From Roseiarcus sp049514155 (lineage in GTDB: Bacteria > Pseudomonadota > Alphaproteobacteria > Rhizobiales > Beijerinckiaceae), in NCBI RefSeq assembly GCF_049514155.1, contig NZ_JBEKVH010000169.1:1-13920 (forward strand): 13,920 nt of DNA. Reading direction: 5' to 3'. Within the stretch, counting starts at the first letter, position 1. Every line of letters begins with the position of its first letter. Position numbers and translations under genes: made by a program. Below the pieces are notes generated by a model. That model was given only the letters and a program-made list of their open reading frames with translations, did no database searches and was not told the DNA's origin. This document shows positions 1 to 7,268 of the stretch, piece after piece.

Positions 1-1320
1 GGGCGCGTCGTGCGGGCGCGGCTCGCCGACGCGCGCCACTTCTGGCGCACCGACCTCGCGCCGCTGCACGATTACGCCGACAAGGCGGACAAGCCGCTCG
101 ACCAGCGGCTGGAGAAGCTGAAGGCGCTGGCCATCGTCTTTCACGAGAAGCTCGGCACGCAGGGCGAGCGGGTTGCGCGCATCGCCGCGCTGGCGCGCGA
201 ACTGGCGCCGATCGTCGGCGCCGACGCCGGTCTCGCCGAGCGCGCGGCGCGGCTCGCCAAGGCCGATCTGGTCACCGAGATGGTCGGCGAGTTCCCCGAG
301 TTGCAAGGCTTGATGGGTCGCTACTACGCGAGCGCCCAAGGCGAAGAGCCGAGCGTCGCCGACGCGATCGAGGAGCACTACAAGCCGCAAGGCCCGAACG
401 ACCGCATCCCGACGTCGCCGATCTCGGTCGCCGTCGCGCTCGCCGACAAGCTCGACACGCTCGCCGGCTTCTGGGCGATCGACGAGAAGCCGACGGGGAG
501 CAAGGACCCGTATGCGCTGCGACGGGCGGCGCTGGGGGTGATACGGATCGTGCTGGAGAATGAGCTGAGGCTGCCACTGTCGAGCGTCTTCGTCTACGCG
601 ATGCTTCCCCATCTTCTTCAGAAAGTGAGGACGGCTCTAGCGGATCTATTTTCAAACTTGAATCGGGTCCTCACAATGGGGGCTCCAAGAACCGCGGATA
701 AGTCGCTAATCGATTGGCTGACCTCATCGATCAACACAAGATTGATTGGCGGCTGGACGCCGGCGGAGGCCCAAGATGCGAACGAAAAGATCTCCGATCT
801 CCTCGCCTTCTTCGCCGATCGCCTCAAGGTCTATCTGCGCGACAAGGGCGCGCGGCATGATCTGATCGACGCGGTGTTCGCGCTGCCGGGCCAGGACGAC
901 CTGCTGATGATCGTGCGCCGCGTCGAGGCGCTGGGGCGACTGCTCGACAGCGACGACGGCAAGAACCTGTTCGCCGGCTATCGCCGCGCCGCCAACATCC
1001 TGCGCGCCGAGGAAAAGAAGGACGGCGCCGGCGCCTTCGCCGCCAAGCACGACGCGAGCGCGCTCGTGCTGCCGGAAGAGAAGGCGCTCGCCGCCGCGCT
1101 CGCCGGCGCGCGCGCGGAAGCGGCGGAGCGCGTCGCCAGCGAAGACTTCGAAGGCGCGATGCGCGCGCTTGCCGCGTTGCGTCCGCCGGTCGACGAATTC
1201 TTCCTCAAGGTCACCGTCAACGCCGACGATCCCGAACTGCGCCTCAACCGCCTACGCCTGCTCGGCGAGCTGCGCGACGCCGTGCACACGGTGGCGGATT
1301 TTTCCAAGATCGCCGGCTGA
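1..1320 (+). CDS. glyS: Glycyl-tRNA synthetase beta subunit, 3' part (5' end outside window)
   Basis: Beta chain of the bacterial alpha2beta2 glycyl-tRNA synthetase, which charges tRNA-Gly in the cytoplasm together with GlyQ. The frame is open from base 1, so the GTG at 10 is internal; 439 residues are visible of a chain usually near 700. The start resembles the family's conserved segment before the HD-like region (VVRARLADARHFW). Then come LAKADLVTEMVGEFPELQG and a stretch containing PTSPISVAVALADKLDTL, both typical of GlyS, and a C-terminal DALR-type anticodon-binding region (from about base 800: LLAFFADRLKVYLRDKGARHDLIDAV). The stop is TGA at 1318-1320. Visible residues about 201-250 (bases 601-750) are AT-rich and unlike the rest in codon use, in the linker between the catalytic-side body and the anticodon domain. 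The reading frame stays open through it, so the gene looks intact. glyQ would be expected upstream, outside the window. Confidence 0.95.
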   Translation, partial: GRVVRARLADARHFWRTDLAPLHDYADKADKPLDQRLEKLKALAIVFHEKLGTQGERVARIAALARELAPIVGADAGLAERAARLAKADLVTEMVGEFPELQGLMGRYYASAQGEEPSVADAIEEHYKPQGPNDRIPTSPISVAVALADKLDTLAGFWAIDEKPTGSKDPYALRRAALGVIRIVLENELRLPLSSVFVYAMLPHLLQKVRTALADLFSNLNRVLTMGAPRTADKSLIDWLTSSINTRLIGGWTPAEAQDANEKISDLLAFFADRLKVYLRDKGARHDLIDAVFALPGQDDLLMIVRRVEALGRLLDSDDGKNLFAGYRRAANILRAEEKKDGAGAFAAKHDASALVLPEEKALAAALAGARAEAAERVASEDFEGAMRALAALRPPVDEFFLKVTVNADDPELRLNRLRLLGELRDAVHTVADFSKIAG

Positions 1321-1434
1321 TCCCCTTCTCCCGCTTCGCGGGAGAAGGGGTCGTCGCCAAGCGGCGACGGATGAGGGGGAGTCGCTGACCTGCCCTCACC
1401 CCAACCCTCTCCCGCAAGCGGGAGAGGGGGAAGA
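1321..1434. repeat. Hairpin-rich intergenic repeat between convergent glyS and the PodJ-like gene
   Basis: The whole gap between two convergent stop codons consists of nested inverted repeats. Hairpin 1 has a perfect 13-bp stem, 1322-1334 with 1338-1350 (CCCCTTCTCCCGC and its complement). Hairpin 2 has a 7-bp stem, 1352-1358 with 1363-1369. TGAGGG at 1372-1377 pairs with CCCTCA at 1393-1398. Hairpin 3 has an 11-bp stem, 1405-1415 with 1418-1428. Hairpins 1 and 3 share most of their sequence, so the unit is itself a larger imperfect palindrome. This layout matches extragenic palindromic repeats that are common in Rhizobiales genomes (family knowledge). Its position suggests it ends or insulates transcription from both sides, but no T-run follows either hairpin, so a classical intrinsic terminator is not shown. 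Confidence 0.8.
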
Positions 1435-4400
1435 TCACAGCGCGGTCGCCGGCTTGGCGTTGGCTTGCGGCGCGGCCTTGCCGTCCCAGCCGCCGGCGGG
1501 CGCCGGCGCTTCGTTGGCGGCGGGGGCCGGCGTCGAAACCTTGAACGCGGCGAGCGCCTGGCCGGCGGCGTCGAGCGCCGGCTTGTCCATCTTGGCGGCG
1601 ACGTCGTCGCGCTTGTGGCCGGCGTCGGAATCGCCCTGCTGGGCGGCGAGCGAGAACCACAGCCACGACTGGCCGATGTCCTGCGGCACGCCGAGCCCGC
1701 GCGCGTAAAGGATGCCGAGGTTGAACTGGCTGTCGCGCACGCCGAACTGTCCGGCCTTGCGGAACCATTCCGCCGCGGTGGCGTAATCCGGCTTGCCGCC
1801 GATCGAGCCTTCGGCGTGCATGACGGCGAGGTTGTGCATCGCCCGCGCGTTGCCGGCGGTCGCGGCCTTGACGTACCAGCCCATCGCCGCCGGCAGGTCG
1901 CGGGTCACGCCGACGCCCTTCTCGTAGAGCGCGGCGAGGCGGTATTCGGCGATCGGCAGGCCGCGGTTCGCCGCCTGCTCGAACCATTGCGCGGCGGCGT
2001 GGGGATCGCGCGCGACGCCGCGACCGTCGAGCAGCCGCAGGGCGAGCTCGAACGCGGCGCCCGCGTCGCCGGCGGCGGCGCCGTCGTGCAAGGCTTGCGG
2101 CAGGCCGGCGGGAATACCCGCCGCCAGATCGGCGGGCGGCGCCTTGGCGGGCGAAGCCGACGGGGAAATCGCGCCGGTCGGCGTCGTGTCGAGATCGGCG
2201 GAGGTGACTTTCGGCGTCGGCGCGGCGGCCAGCGGCGCAGCGACATTCGCCGCCGGCGGCGTGAGCTCCGACTTCTGCAACAGCGGCGCATGGCCGCCGC
2301 GCAGTTCGATCACCGCCAGCATCGCCATCGCGGCGATCAGCGCCAGGCCGAGCAGCAGCGGCCTGCGGCGCGCGGCGGCGAAGGCCATCGCCCGACCGCC
2401 GATCGCGGCGATGCGGCTCTCGCCCTCCTCCTCCGCCGCCGCCGGCGCGGCGGGTTTGCCGGTCTGTTCGGTGAGCGCCGCCTGGGCGGCGCGGCGGGCG
2501 GCGGCGATATGGGCGTTGATCGCGCTCTTCGGCGGCGCAAGCTCGTTCGCCTCGACGGCGCGCGGCCGCAGCAGGGTCGAGCCGGGTTCGAGCAGGAAAT
2601 CGGCGCCGTCGAGCGCGCGCGGCGGGGCGACCGGCGGCGCGCGCTCCGGCAGATCGCGCGACGCGGCGCCGACGGCGCGGAACGGCTCGTCGGGGAAACG
2701 CGGCGGCGCGCCGGGCGGGGGCGGGGCGGCCGCAGCGGGAGCGGCCAGGGCGACGGGCGCGGCGGCGCGCGCTTCGTCGACGCGGGCGATCTCGTCCTCG
2801 AGCCGGCCGAGCCGGCTGACCATGCGCTCGAGAATGTCCTGCACATTGGCGAGGCGCGACTGGGTCCGCTTGTCGGAATCCCCCTGCTCGGCGCGCAATT
2901 CGGCGAAGCCGTCGGCGACCGGCGCGCTCGGCGCCTGCATCGCGCGACGCGTCGCATCGAGCTCGTCGACCAGGTCGGCGATGCGCTGTTCGAGCGCGGC
3001 GCCGGGACCGGCGCCGTGCAAGGCGTCGAGGCGGTCGTGAATGAGGGCGATCTGGCTGGCCAACGCTTCGGCGTCGACGCCGGCGCCGGCGTCGACGCGC
3101 CGATCGAGCCGTTCGGCGAGCAGGTCGGCGACCTCCTCGATGAACTTGACGTCGAAGTGCTCCGCCGGCCCGCTTTCGAGCCGGTCGCGCAGCGCCATCA
3201 GCGCCTCTTCGAGCGCTCGCGTGTCGAGCTTTTGGCCGACACGCTCGTCGATATGCTGGCCGAGCTCGCGGATCATCGCCGCAAGATCGCCGGGCGGCGC
3301 GCCGCGGTCGAGCTTCTGGCTGATCTCGCGCAGCATGACCTCGAACGGCCGCATGTCGGGCGCGGCGGCCGGAACGAGCTTGGCGCCGAGGTCGCGCATC
3401 ATCGCTTCGATCGGCGCGGTGTCGATTTCGATCGGCCGTTCGCCGAGCGCGCGCAACGCCTGTTCGAGCGGCGCGATGTCGAGCGGCGGCCCGACGCGCT
3501 GGTCGAGCCGCTGACCGAGGTCGCGCAGCATGCCGGTCAACGGCTCGAGCGAACCGCCGATGGCGGCGGGGCGATCGAGCTTCTGCGCGATTTCGCGCAG
3601 CACGGCCTCCAACCTGGCGGGGTCGGGCTGGCGCTCGACCGCGCCGTGCAGGCTGTCGATGCGGCGCGCAAGATCTTCGAACACGCGCGGGTCGATCGGC
3701 GCGGGCGGCGGCGGACGCCGCAACGCCGCGTCCATGCGCTGGGCGAGCTCTTCGAGCCGCCGCTCGATCGCGGTCAGGGCGGCGGCGGGGATCGAGCGCT
3801 CGATCTGCGCCCGCGCATCGGCGATCAGCGCCCCGAGCCGCGCCGATTCGGCCTGCGGCGCCGGGCTGGCGGCGAGCCGGTCGACCCGGTCGGCGAGTTC
3901 GCCGATCTGCCGTTCGAGCCGCTCGACCGGCACCGGCCGCGACGCGGCCGCGGCGAGCAGGTTGCGCACTTCTTCGGTCTGGGCGCGGATGCGCTGGAAA
4001 GCGGCGGGATCGACGACGCCCTGGGCGATCGCGTCGACCTTGGCGCCGAGCGTGCGCAGTTCGCGCTCGAGCCCGGCGACCGCGGCGTGGGGATCATGGG
4101 CGCGCAGCGCCTCGCGCGCTTCGACGATCAGCGCGCTCAGCGCGTCGCGCGCGCCGCCGTCGCCGAGCGCGGCGACGCGCTCGCTCAAATCGCGCATCGC
4201 GCCCTCGAGCGCGACGACCGCGTTGCGGGGGGCGAGATTGGCGAGGCTGCGCGACATCGCCGCCAGTTCTTCGCGCACCGCCTGCACGTCGGAAGCGGCG
4301 GGCGGCGACTGTTCGGCCTGCTCGCGGCGCATCTTTTCCAGCCGCGCGGTGAGCGCGGCGATCTCTTCGCGCAGGGGCTCGAAGCCGGAAGGCGCGGCGG

Positions 4401-5103
4401 CTTCGGCGGCGACGGCGCGCGGACGGGGCGCGGCTTCCACGCCCGCCGCGCGCGCGTCGAGCTCGCCGCGCCGGCGCGCGATCTGCGCCGCGGCTTCTTT
4501 TGGATCGAAGCGCGGCCGTTCGGCCGGTAGCGAATCGAAGCGCGGCCGTTCGGCCGCCGGTTGATCGAGACGCGGCCGTTCGACCGCTTTTGGCGGCTCG
4601 CGCCGCCGCTCGGGCTCGTGTTCGACGCGGCGGGCGAGCGCGTCGAGGCGCGCGTCGAGGTCGCGCACCCGCGGCTCCAAAGCCCGTTCGACCCGCTGTT
4701 CGACCGTCGCCAGCCGTTCGGCCGCCGCCTGCAACGCTTCGGCGCGTTCGGCGCGGCCTTCGAGGCGGGCGATCGCATCCTCCAGCAGATCGTCGTTGCG
4801 GCGCGATTCGCGCGGCCGGGGCGCCTCGCGCGACCAGCGCGGCTCGAGGCGCGGACGCGCCCGGCGCTCGTCTTCGAATCGGTCCTCGCGCCGCGCCAGG
4901 CCGGCGATTCGCTCGCCGATCGCGTCGAGTCGGTCGTCGCGCCTGAGATCGGCGGGATCGACGCCGCGTTCAGCGGCGCGTTCGGCGATGACTTCGTCGA
5001 GCCAGTCGCCAAGATCGAGTCCGGCCCGACGGGCGGCCTCTTCGGCAAAAACGCGCGTCTCGCGCCCTACGCCCGTGACCTTCCAGGCCGTCGCGCTTTC
5101 CAT
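1435..5103 (-). CDS. PodJ-like polar localisation protein: coiled coil, one TM helix, Sel1 repeats
   Basis: A 1222-residue single-pass membrane protein. Residues 1-48 (MESATAWKVTGVG..., GLDLGDWLDEVIAERA) match the N-terminal signature of Rhizobiales PodJ-type proteins. Residues about 50-880 are Ala/Glu/Arg-rich with many heptad-like stretches, predicted as long cytoplasmic coiled coils. A basic stop (ARRRP) precedes a single hydrophobic helix at about 913-933 (LLLGLALIAAMAMLAVIEL). After a Pro/Ala-rich spacer, about four Sel1 (TPR-like) repeats fill about 1003-1172, for example AAQWFEQAANRGLPIAEYRL and LGILYARGLGVPQD. In Caulobacter and Agrobacterium, PodJ organises a cell pole; that role is inferred from architecture. 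An in-frame ATG 132 bases upstream (5235) exists, but its extra residues look non-coding and family homology begins at 5103. The gene stands alone on its strand, divergent from merR. It could instead be a generic Sel1-repeat protein, so no symbol is given. Confidence 0.85.
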   Translation of the reverse strand: MESATAWKVTGVGRETRVFAEEAARRAGLDLGDWLDEVIAERAAERGVDPADLRRDDRLDAIGERIAGLARREDRFEDERRARPRLEPRWSREAPRPRESRRNDDLLEDAIARLEGRAERAEALQAAAERLATVEQRVERALEPRVRDLDARLDALARRVEHEPERRREPPKAVERPRLDQPAAERPRFDSLPAERPRFDPKEAAAQIARRRGELDARAAGVEAAPRPRAVAAEAAAPSGFEPLREEIAALTARLEKMRREQAEQSPPAASDVQAVREELAAMSRSLANLAPRNAVVALEGAMRDLSERVAALGDGGARDALSALIVEAREALRAHDPHAAVAGLERELRTLGAKVDAIAQGVVDPAAFQRIRAQTEEVRNLLAAAASRPVPVERLERQIGELADRVDRLAASPAPQAESARLGALIADARAQIERSIPAAALTAIERRLEELAQRMDAALRRPPPPAPIDPRVFEDLARRIDSLHGAVERQPDPARLEAVLREIAQKLDRPAAIGGSLEPLTGMLRDLGQRLDQRVGPPLDIAPLEQALRALGERPIEIDTAPIEAMMRDLGAKLVPAAAPDMRPFEVMLREISQKLDRGAPPGDLAAMIRELGQHIDERVGQKLDTRALEEALMALRDRLESGPAEHFDVKFIEEVADLLAERLDRRVDAGAGVDAEALASQIALIHDRLDALHGAGPGAALEQRIADLVDELDATRRAMQAPSAPVADGFAELRAEQGDSDKRTQSRLANVQDILERMVSRLGRLEDEIARVDEARAAAPVALAAPAAAAPPPPGAPPRFPDEPFRAVGAASRDLPERAPPVAPPRALDGADFLLEPGSTLLRPRAVEANELAPPKSAINAHIAAARRAAQAALTEQTGKPAAPAAAEEEGESRIAAIGGRAMAFAAARRRPLLLGLALIAAMAMLAVIELRGGHAPLLQKSELTPPAANVAAPLAAAPTPKVTSADLDTTPTGAISPSASPAKAPPADLAAGIPAGLPQALHDGAAAGDAGAAFELALRLLDGRGVARDPHAAAQWFEQAANRGLPIAEYRLAALYEKGVGVTRDLPAAMGWYVKAATAGNARAMHNLAVMHAEGSIGGKPDYATAAEWFRKAGQFGVRDSQFNLGILYARGLGVPQDIGQSWLWFSLAAQQGDSDAGHKRDDVAAKMDKPALDAAGQALAAFKVSTPAPAANEAPAPAGGWDGKAAPQANAKPATAL
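4504..4586 (-). repeat. In-frame 30-bp tandem repeat (about 3 copies) in the PodJ-like gene
   Basis: The plus-strand segment ATCGAAGCGCGGCCGTTCGG starts at 4504 and again at 4534, with a diverged third copy around 4564. The period is exactly 30 bp, so each unit encodes ten residues with the core ERPRFD or ERPRLD. The repeat sits in the low-complexity N-terminal part of the protein, before the main coiled-coil region. Such a short tandem array can gain or lose units by slippage without breaking the frame. Confidence 0.85.
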
Positions 5104-5372
5104 CGTCTCGCCCGTGGCCGCCCCCTGGGGAATCGCTGCGCCGCCGGCTCCACGCGGCGCAGCTGGCCGAGTTTTCCGCTGACGTGGTGAACAAATGGTT
5201 AAGATCGGCCCGAAATGGGGCGCCTCGCCGCCCAAACCTTGTGACGGTTGTCGTTACTGCGTGTAACAACCCATGGTTGCGTTCGGGCCGCCTTTGCGTC
5301 TATCCGTTGCGTTGCGCCGCATCCAGGCGACGGCGGCTCGTCGTCTCTCGGCGCTGACGGAAAGGATCGGCC
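5104..5372. promoter_or_regulatory. Divergent intergenic region of the PodJ-like gene and merR, with small dyads
   Basis: Both flanking genes are transcribed away from this 269-bp gap, so promoters for both should lie here. Around 5246-5279 the GC content falls and several short inverted repeats overlap: GGTTGT (5246-5251) with ACAACC (5266-5271), GTTAC (5253-5257) with GTAAC (5263-5267), and CAACC (5267-5271) with GGTTG (5275-5279). MerR-type regulators often bind dyads in their own promoter, so this is the most plausible operator position. No convincing -35/-10 pair could be assigned. Confidence 0.35.
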
Positions 5373-5822
5373 ATGAAGGCGAATTCGCCATTGCGGAACG
5401 TGGTCAACGCCACGGAAACCATGATTGACGCTGCGGCAGGGACGATCGCCGGGCGCGAGTCGACCATCGGCGAAATGGCGCGCGCCTACGGCGTGACGTT
5501 GAGGACGCTGCGCTTCTACGAGGATCGCAACCTGCTGCGGCCGCGCCGCGCCGGCAACGCGCGCTATTACGGCGGCGTCGACCGCGCGCGGCTGGCGATG
5601 ATCCTCAAGGGCAAGCAGCTTGGCTTCACCCTCACCGAGATCGCCGACCTGATCGGCGCCGACGACGGCGCCGCCCGGAGCGATTTCGAGGAGCGGTTGC
5701 GGCCGGCGCAGATCGTCGACCAGCTCGGCCATCTCGAGCGCCAGCGGCGCGAGATCGACGAGGCGATCACGCTGCTGAAAGCCACGCGCGAGCGGATGTC
5801 GCACGTCGCCGAGATGGTGTGA
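5373..5822 (+). CDS. MerR-family transcriptional regulator
   Basis: A 149-residue DNA-binding regulator. The MerR winged helix-turn-helix runs from about residue 31 (TIGEMARAYGVTLRTLRFYE, then DRNLLRPRRAGNARYY), followed by DRARLAMILKGKQLGFTLTEI, the second helical element of the family. The C-terminal helix (HLERQRREIDEAITLLKATR, about residues 120-139) forms the dimerisation coiled coil. There is no separate ligand domain and no cysteine anywhere in the protein, so sensing metals or redox through thiols, as MerR, CueR or SoxR do, is unlikely. It resembles the short cysteine-free MerR group of alphaproteobacteria, whose members often control acyl-CoA or amino-acid catabolism (family knowledge; target not shown here). 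The start at 5373 is supported by AAAGGA at 5361-5366, six bases upstream; a later Met at residue 17 lacks this. No target gene lies beside it other than the divergent PodJ-like gene. Confidence 0.9.
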   Translation: MKANSPLRNVVNATETMIDAAAGTIAGRESTIGEMARAYGVTLRTLRFYEDRNLLRPRRAGNARYYGGVDRARLAMILKGKQLGFTLTEIADLIGADDGAARSDFEERLRPAQIVDQLGHLERQRREIDEAITLLKATRERMSHVAEMV

Positions 5823-5889
5823 ACGGCGCGCGCTAAAGCATATTACTTTTGGATTGCGTCATTCTCGCCCGTCATTGCGAGCGACATGT
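5823..5889. other. Flank of the insertion sequence with a partial extragenic palindrome
   Basis: Short AT-richer spacer after merR. It contains CCGTCATTGCGAGCG (5869-5883), which resembles the beginning of a dispersed palindromic repeat frequent between genes in Rhizobiales. The usual second half is missing at this position. A possible counterpart, AGCGAAGCAGACGCGAAGC, lies on the far side of the insertion sequence at 7271-7289. The last few bases before 5890 may belong to the element, because IS1111-type inverted repeats lie slightly inside the true ends. Confidence 0.45.
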
Positions 5890-5901
5890 GTGGACGGCCC
5901 C
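5890..5901 (+). repeat. Inverted repeat of the insertion sequence, transposase 3' side
   Basis: GTGGACGGCCCC, perfectly complementary to 7253-7264. It marks the element end downstream of the transposase gene. The identity stops immediately on both sides of the 12 bp. Confidence 0.8.
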
Positions 5902-6158
5902 GGCGATGCAAGGGAATTTTTCGGGTGGCGCTGGGACGGGTCGTATGCGGTCATGTGTACGGCCTGTGAGTGCGGCGTAGTGGCGAGCCGCTGGCCCTGA
6001 TGAAATCCGCGGATCGGCTCCCAATCAGCGAAACGCGCTGTGACGCGCCATCCGCTTTGCGGGTTTTGCCTCTCCCCGGTGCGCGACCGGTCCGTCATCA
6101 TCTCCCGAGCATTTTCCCCGCTTCCGAAGGGCTCCGGCCCCGTGGAACTGCCGTGAGC
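5902..6158 (-). ncRNA. Candidate guide-RNA (seekRNA/bridge RNA) region of the insertion sequence
   Basis: This 257-bp stretch between the transposase stop and the inverted repeat has no credible reading frame. IS1111-type elements are known to carry a target-choosing guide RNA here, transcribed in the same direction as the transposase. On the plus strand it shows small dyads: CGCG (6034-6037) with CGCG (6044-6047), CCGC (6052-6055) with GCGG (6059-6062), and ACCGG (6089-6093 region) near CCGGT. The segment 6020-6032 matches the element's own flank at 7264-7276 in 12 of 13 positions, including nine in a row (ATCAGCGAA). The segment 6036-6045 matches the complement of the other flank, 5870-5879, in 8 of 10. 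The opposite polarity of the two matches is what a guide pairing with both target strands would show. The exact RNA ends are unknown. Confidence 0.45.
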
Positions 6159-7190
6159 TCATCCCGCCGCGGTCGAGACCCGAAGCGGCCGATAGCTTTC
6201 GCCGCGCGCCAGCATGGCCCAAATGACGCGCGCCGTCTTGGCGGCCATGGCCACGGCGACGACGAGCCGCGGGCGGCGCTTGATCATGCCGGCGAGCCAT
6301 GGCGAGGCCTTGGCGGGGTTGGCAAGAGCATACCGCAGCACGGCCATCTGCCCCATCACGAGCAAGGTTCGCAGCTCGCGATTGCCCGCCTTGCTGATCG
6401 CGCCGATGCGCACTTTGGCGCCGCTCGAGTTCTGGCGCGGCGTCAAGCCGAGCCAGGCTGCGAAGTCGCGGCCCGTTCGGAAGCGCGTGACATCGCCGGC
6501 CAGCGCGCGAAGGGTCCCCGCCGCCACCGGGCCGACGCCCGGAATCTTCATCAGCCGGCGACTGGCCTCGTCGGTCGCCGTGAGCTTCCTGAGCCGGGCG
6601 TCGAAAGCGGCGATGCGCGCCTGCGTCGCTTCGATCATGTCGGCCAATTCGAGCAAGGTCCGCCGAGCCAGCTCCGGCAGCGGCTCCACATCGGTCCTGA
6701 CGAGCGCGATCAGCTGCGCCGCGCCCGCCGGCCCGAGCGGCGCGACGATGCCGAACTCGGTCAAATGCGCGCGCAGCGCGTTGACCAGCGCCGTGCGCTG
6801 GGCGACCAGCAGCCCGCGCGTCTTGTAAGCCTGCGCCAGCGCCTGGTCCTCCCGGCTCTTGATCGGAACAAAACGCATGTGCGGCCGGCTCACCGCCTCG
6901 CAGATCGCCGCCGCATCGGCCGCATCGGTCTTCGAGCGCTTCACGTAGGGCTTCACATAAATCGGCGAAATCAGCCGAACCGTGTGGCCGAACCCGGCGA
7001 GTTCGCGCGCCCAAAAGTGCGCCCCGCCGCAAGCTTCCATGCCAATCAAGCACGGCTTCAGCCCGCCAAAGAACTTCAGCGCGCCCGCCCGCGACATCCG
7101 CTTGCGAAGCGTGACTGTCCCGGCCGCGTCGACGCCATGGACCTGAATGACGCCCTTGGCGATGTCGAACCCAATCGTGGTAACGTTCAT
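6159..7190 (-). CDS. IS110/IS1111-family DEDD transposase
   Basis: A 343-residue transposase that recombines the element without the usual DDE chemistry. The N-terminal RuvC-like DEDD domain shows D9 (TIGFDIAKG), E52 (IGMEACGGAHFWA), D89 and D92 (KRSKTDAADAAAI), the four expected acidic residues with the expected three-residue spacing of the last pair. A helical linker follows, then the C-terminal Transposase_20 domain with a helix-hairpin-helix (IPGVGPVAAGTL, from 216) and the conserved block WLGLTPRQNSSGAKVRIG plus SKAGNRELR. S255 or S256 is the likely catalytic serine of this family. The start at 7190 is supported by AGGGGAG nine bases or so upstream; the longer frame to 7238 would add 16 atypical residues. 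The gene is full length and has no internal stop, so the element could be active. Confidence 0.93.
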   Translation of the reverse strand: MNVTTIGFDIAKGVIQVHGVDAAGTVTLRKRMSRAGALKFFGGLKPCLIGMEACGGAHFWARELAGFGHTVRLISPIYVKPYVKRSKTDAADAAAICEAVSRPHMRFVPIKSREDQALAQAYKTRGLLVAQRTALVNALRAHLTEFGIVAPLGPAGAAQLIALVRTDVEPLPELARRTLLELADMIEATQARIAAFDARLRKLTATDEASRRLMKIPGVGPVAAGTLRALAGDVTRFRTGRDFAAWLGLTPRQNSSGAKVRIGAISKAGNRELRTLLVMGQMAVLRYALANPAKASPWLAGMIKRRPRLVVAVAMAAKTARVIWAMLARGESYRPLRVSTAAG

Positions 7191-7252
7191 CGGACGGCTC
7201 CCCTGTGAGCGATAGCGACAACCATCACTCTGGCACACCAGATGCCGTAAGA

Positions 7253-7264
7253 GGGGCCGTCCAC
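7253..7264 (-). repeat. Inverted repeat of the insertion sequence, transposase 5' side
   Basis: GGGGCCGTCCAC, perfectly complementary to 5890-5901. It lies 62 bp upstream of the transposase start, at the edge of the frameshifted tail of the RND transporter gene. Confidence 0.8.
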
Positions 7265-7268
7265 CCCA

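Larger units (their letters stand above)
5890..7264 (-). mobile_element. IS110-family (IS1111-like) insertion sequence
   Basis: The element is bounded by a perfect 12-bp inverted repeat, GTGGACGGCCCC at 5890-5901 and its complement at 7253-7264. Inside are one transposase gene on the minus strand, only 62 bp of leader before it, and 257 bp of non-coding DNA after it. A length of about 1.4 kb, 11-13 bp subterminal repeats and a long 3' non-coding stretch are characteristic of the IS1111 branch of IS110. In that family the real ends extend a few bases beyond the inverted repeats and no target duplication is made, so both borders are uncertain by about 3-7 bp. I see no duplication. The insertion lies between the convergent merR and RND genes and interrupts neither reading frame. 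Confidence 0.8.

Noticed and set aside
1322..1350. Intrinsic terminator for glyS
   Set aside because: The stem is strong but no T-run follows on either strand, so it was listed as a repeat rather than a terminator.
1465..4530. Long open frame (about 1020 codons) on the plus strand opposite the PodJ-like gene
   Set aside because: It is an antisense shadow produced by high GC. The Arg/Gly-rich translation has no domain, whereas the minus strand gives coiled coil, a TM helix and Sel1 repeats.
4504..4586. CRISPR-like repeats
   Set aside because: There are only three contiguous 30-bp units with no spacers, in frame inside a coding region; this is a protein tandem repeat.
5970..7208. Plus-strand open frame opposite the transposase
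   Set aside because: The minus-strand frame shows the complete DEDD and Transposase_20 motifs; the plus frame has none and runs through the insertion sequence's non-coding region.
5890..7264. Target-site duplication flanking the insertion sequence
   Set aside because: No matching direct repeat is visible at the borders, and IS1111-type elements normally make none.
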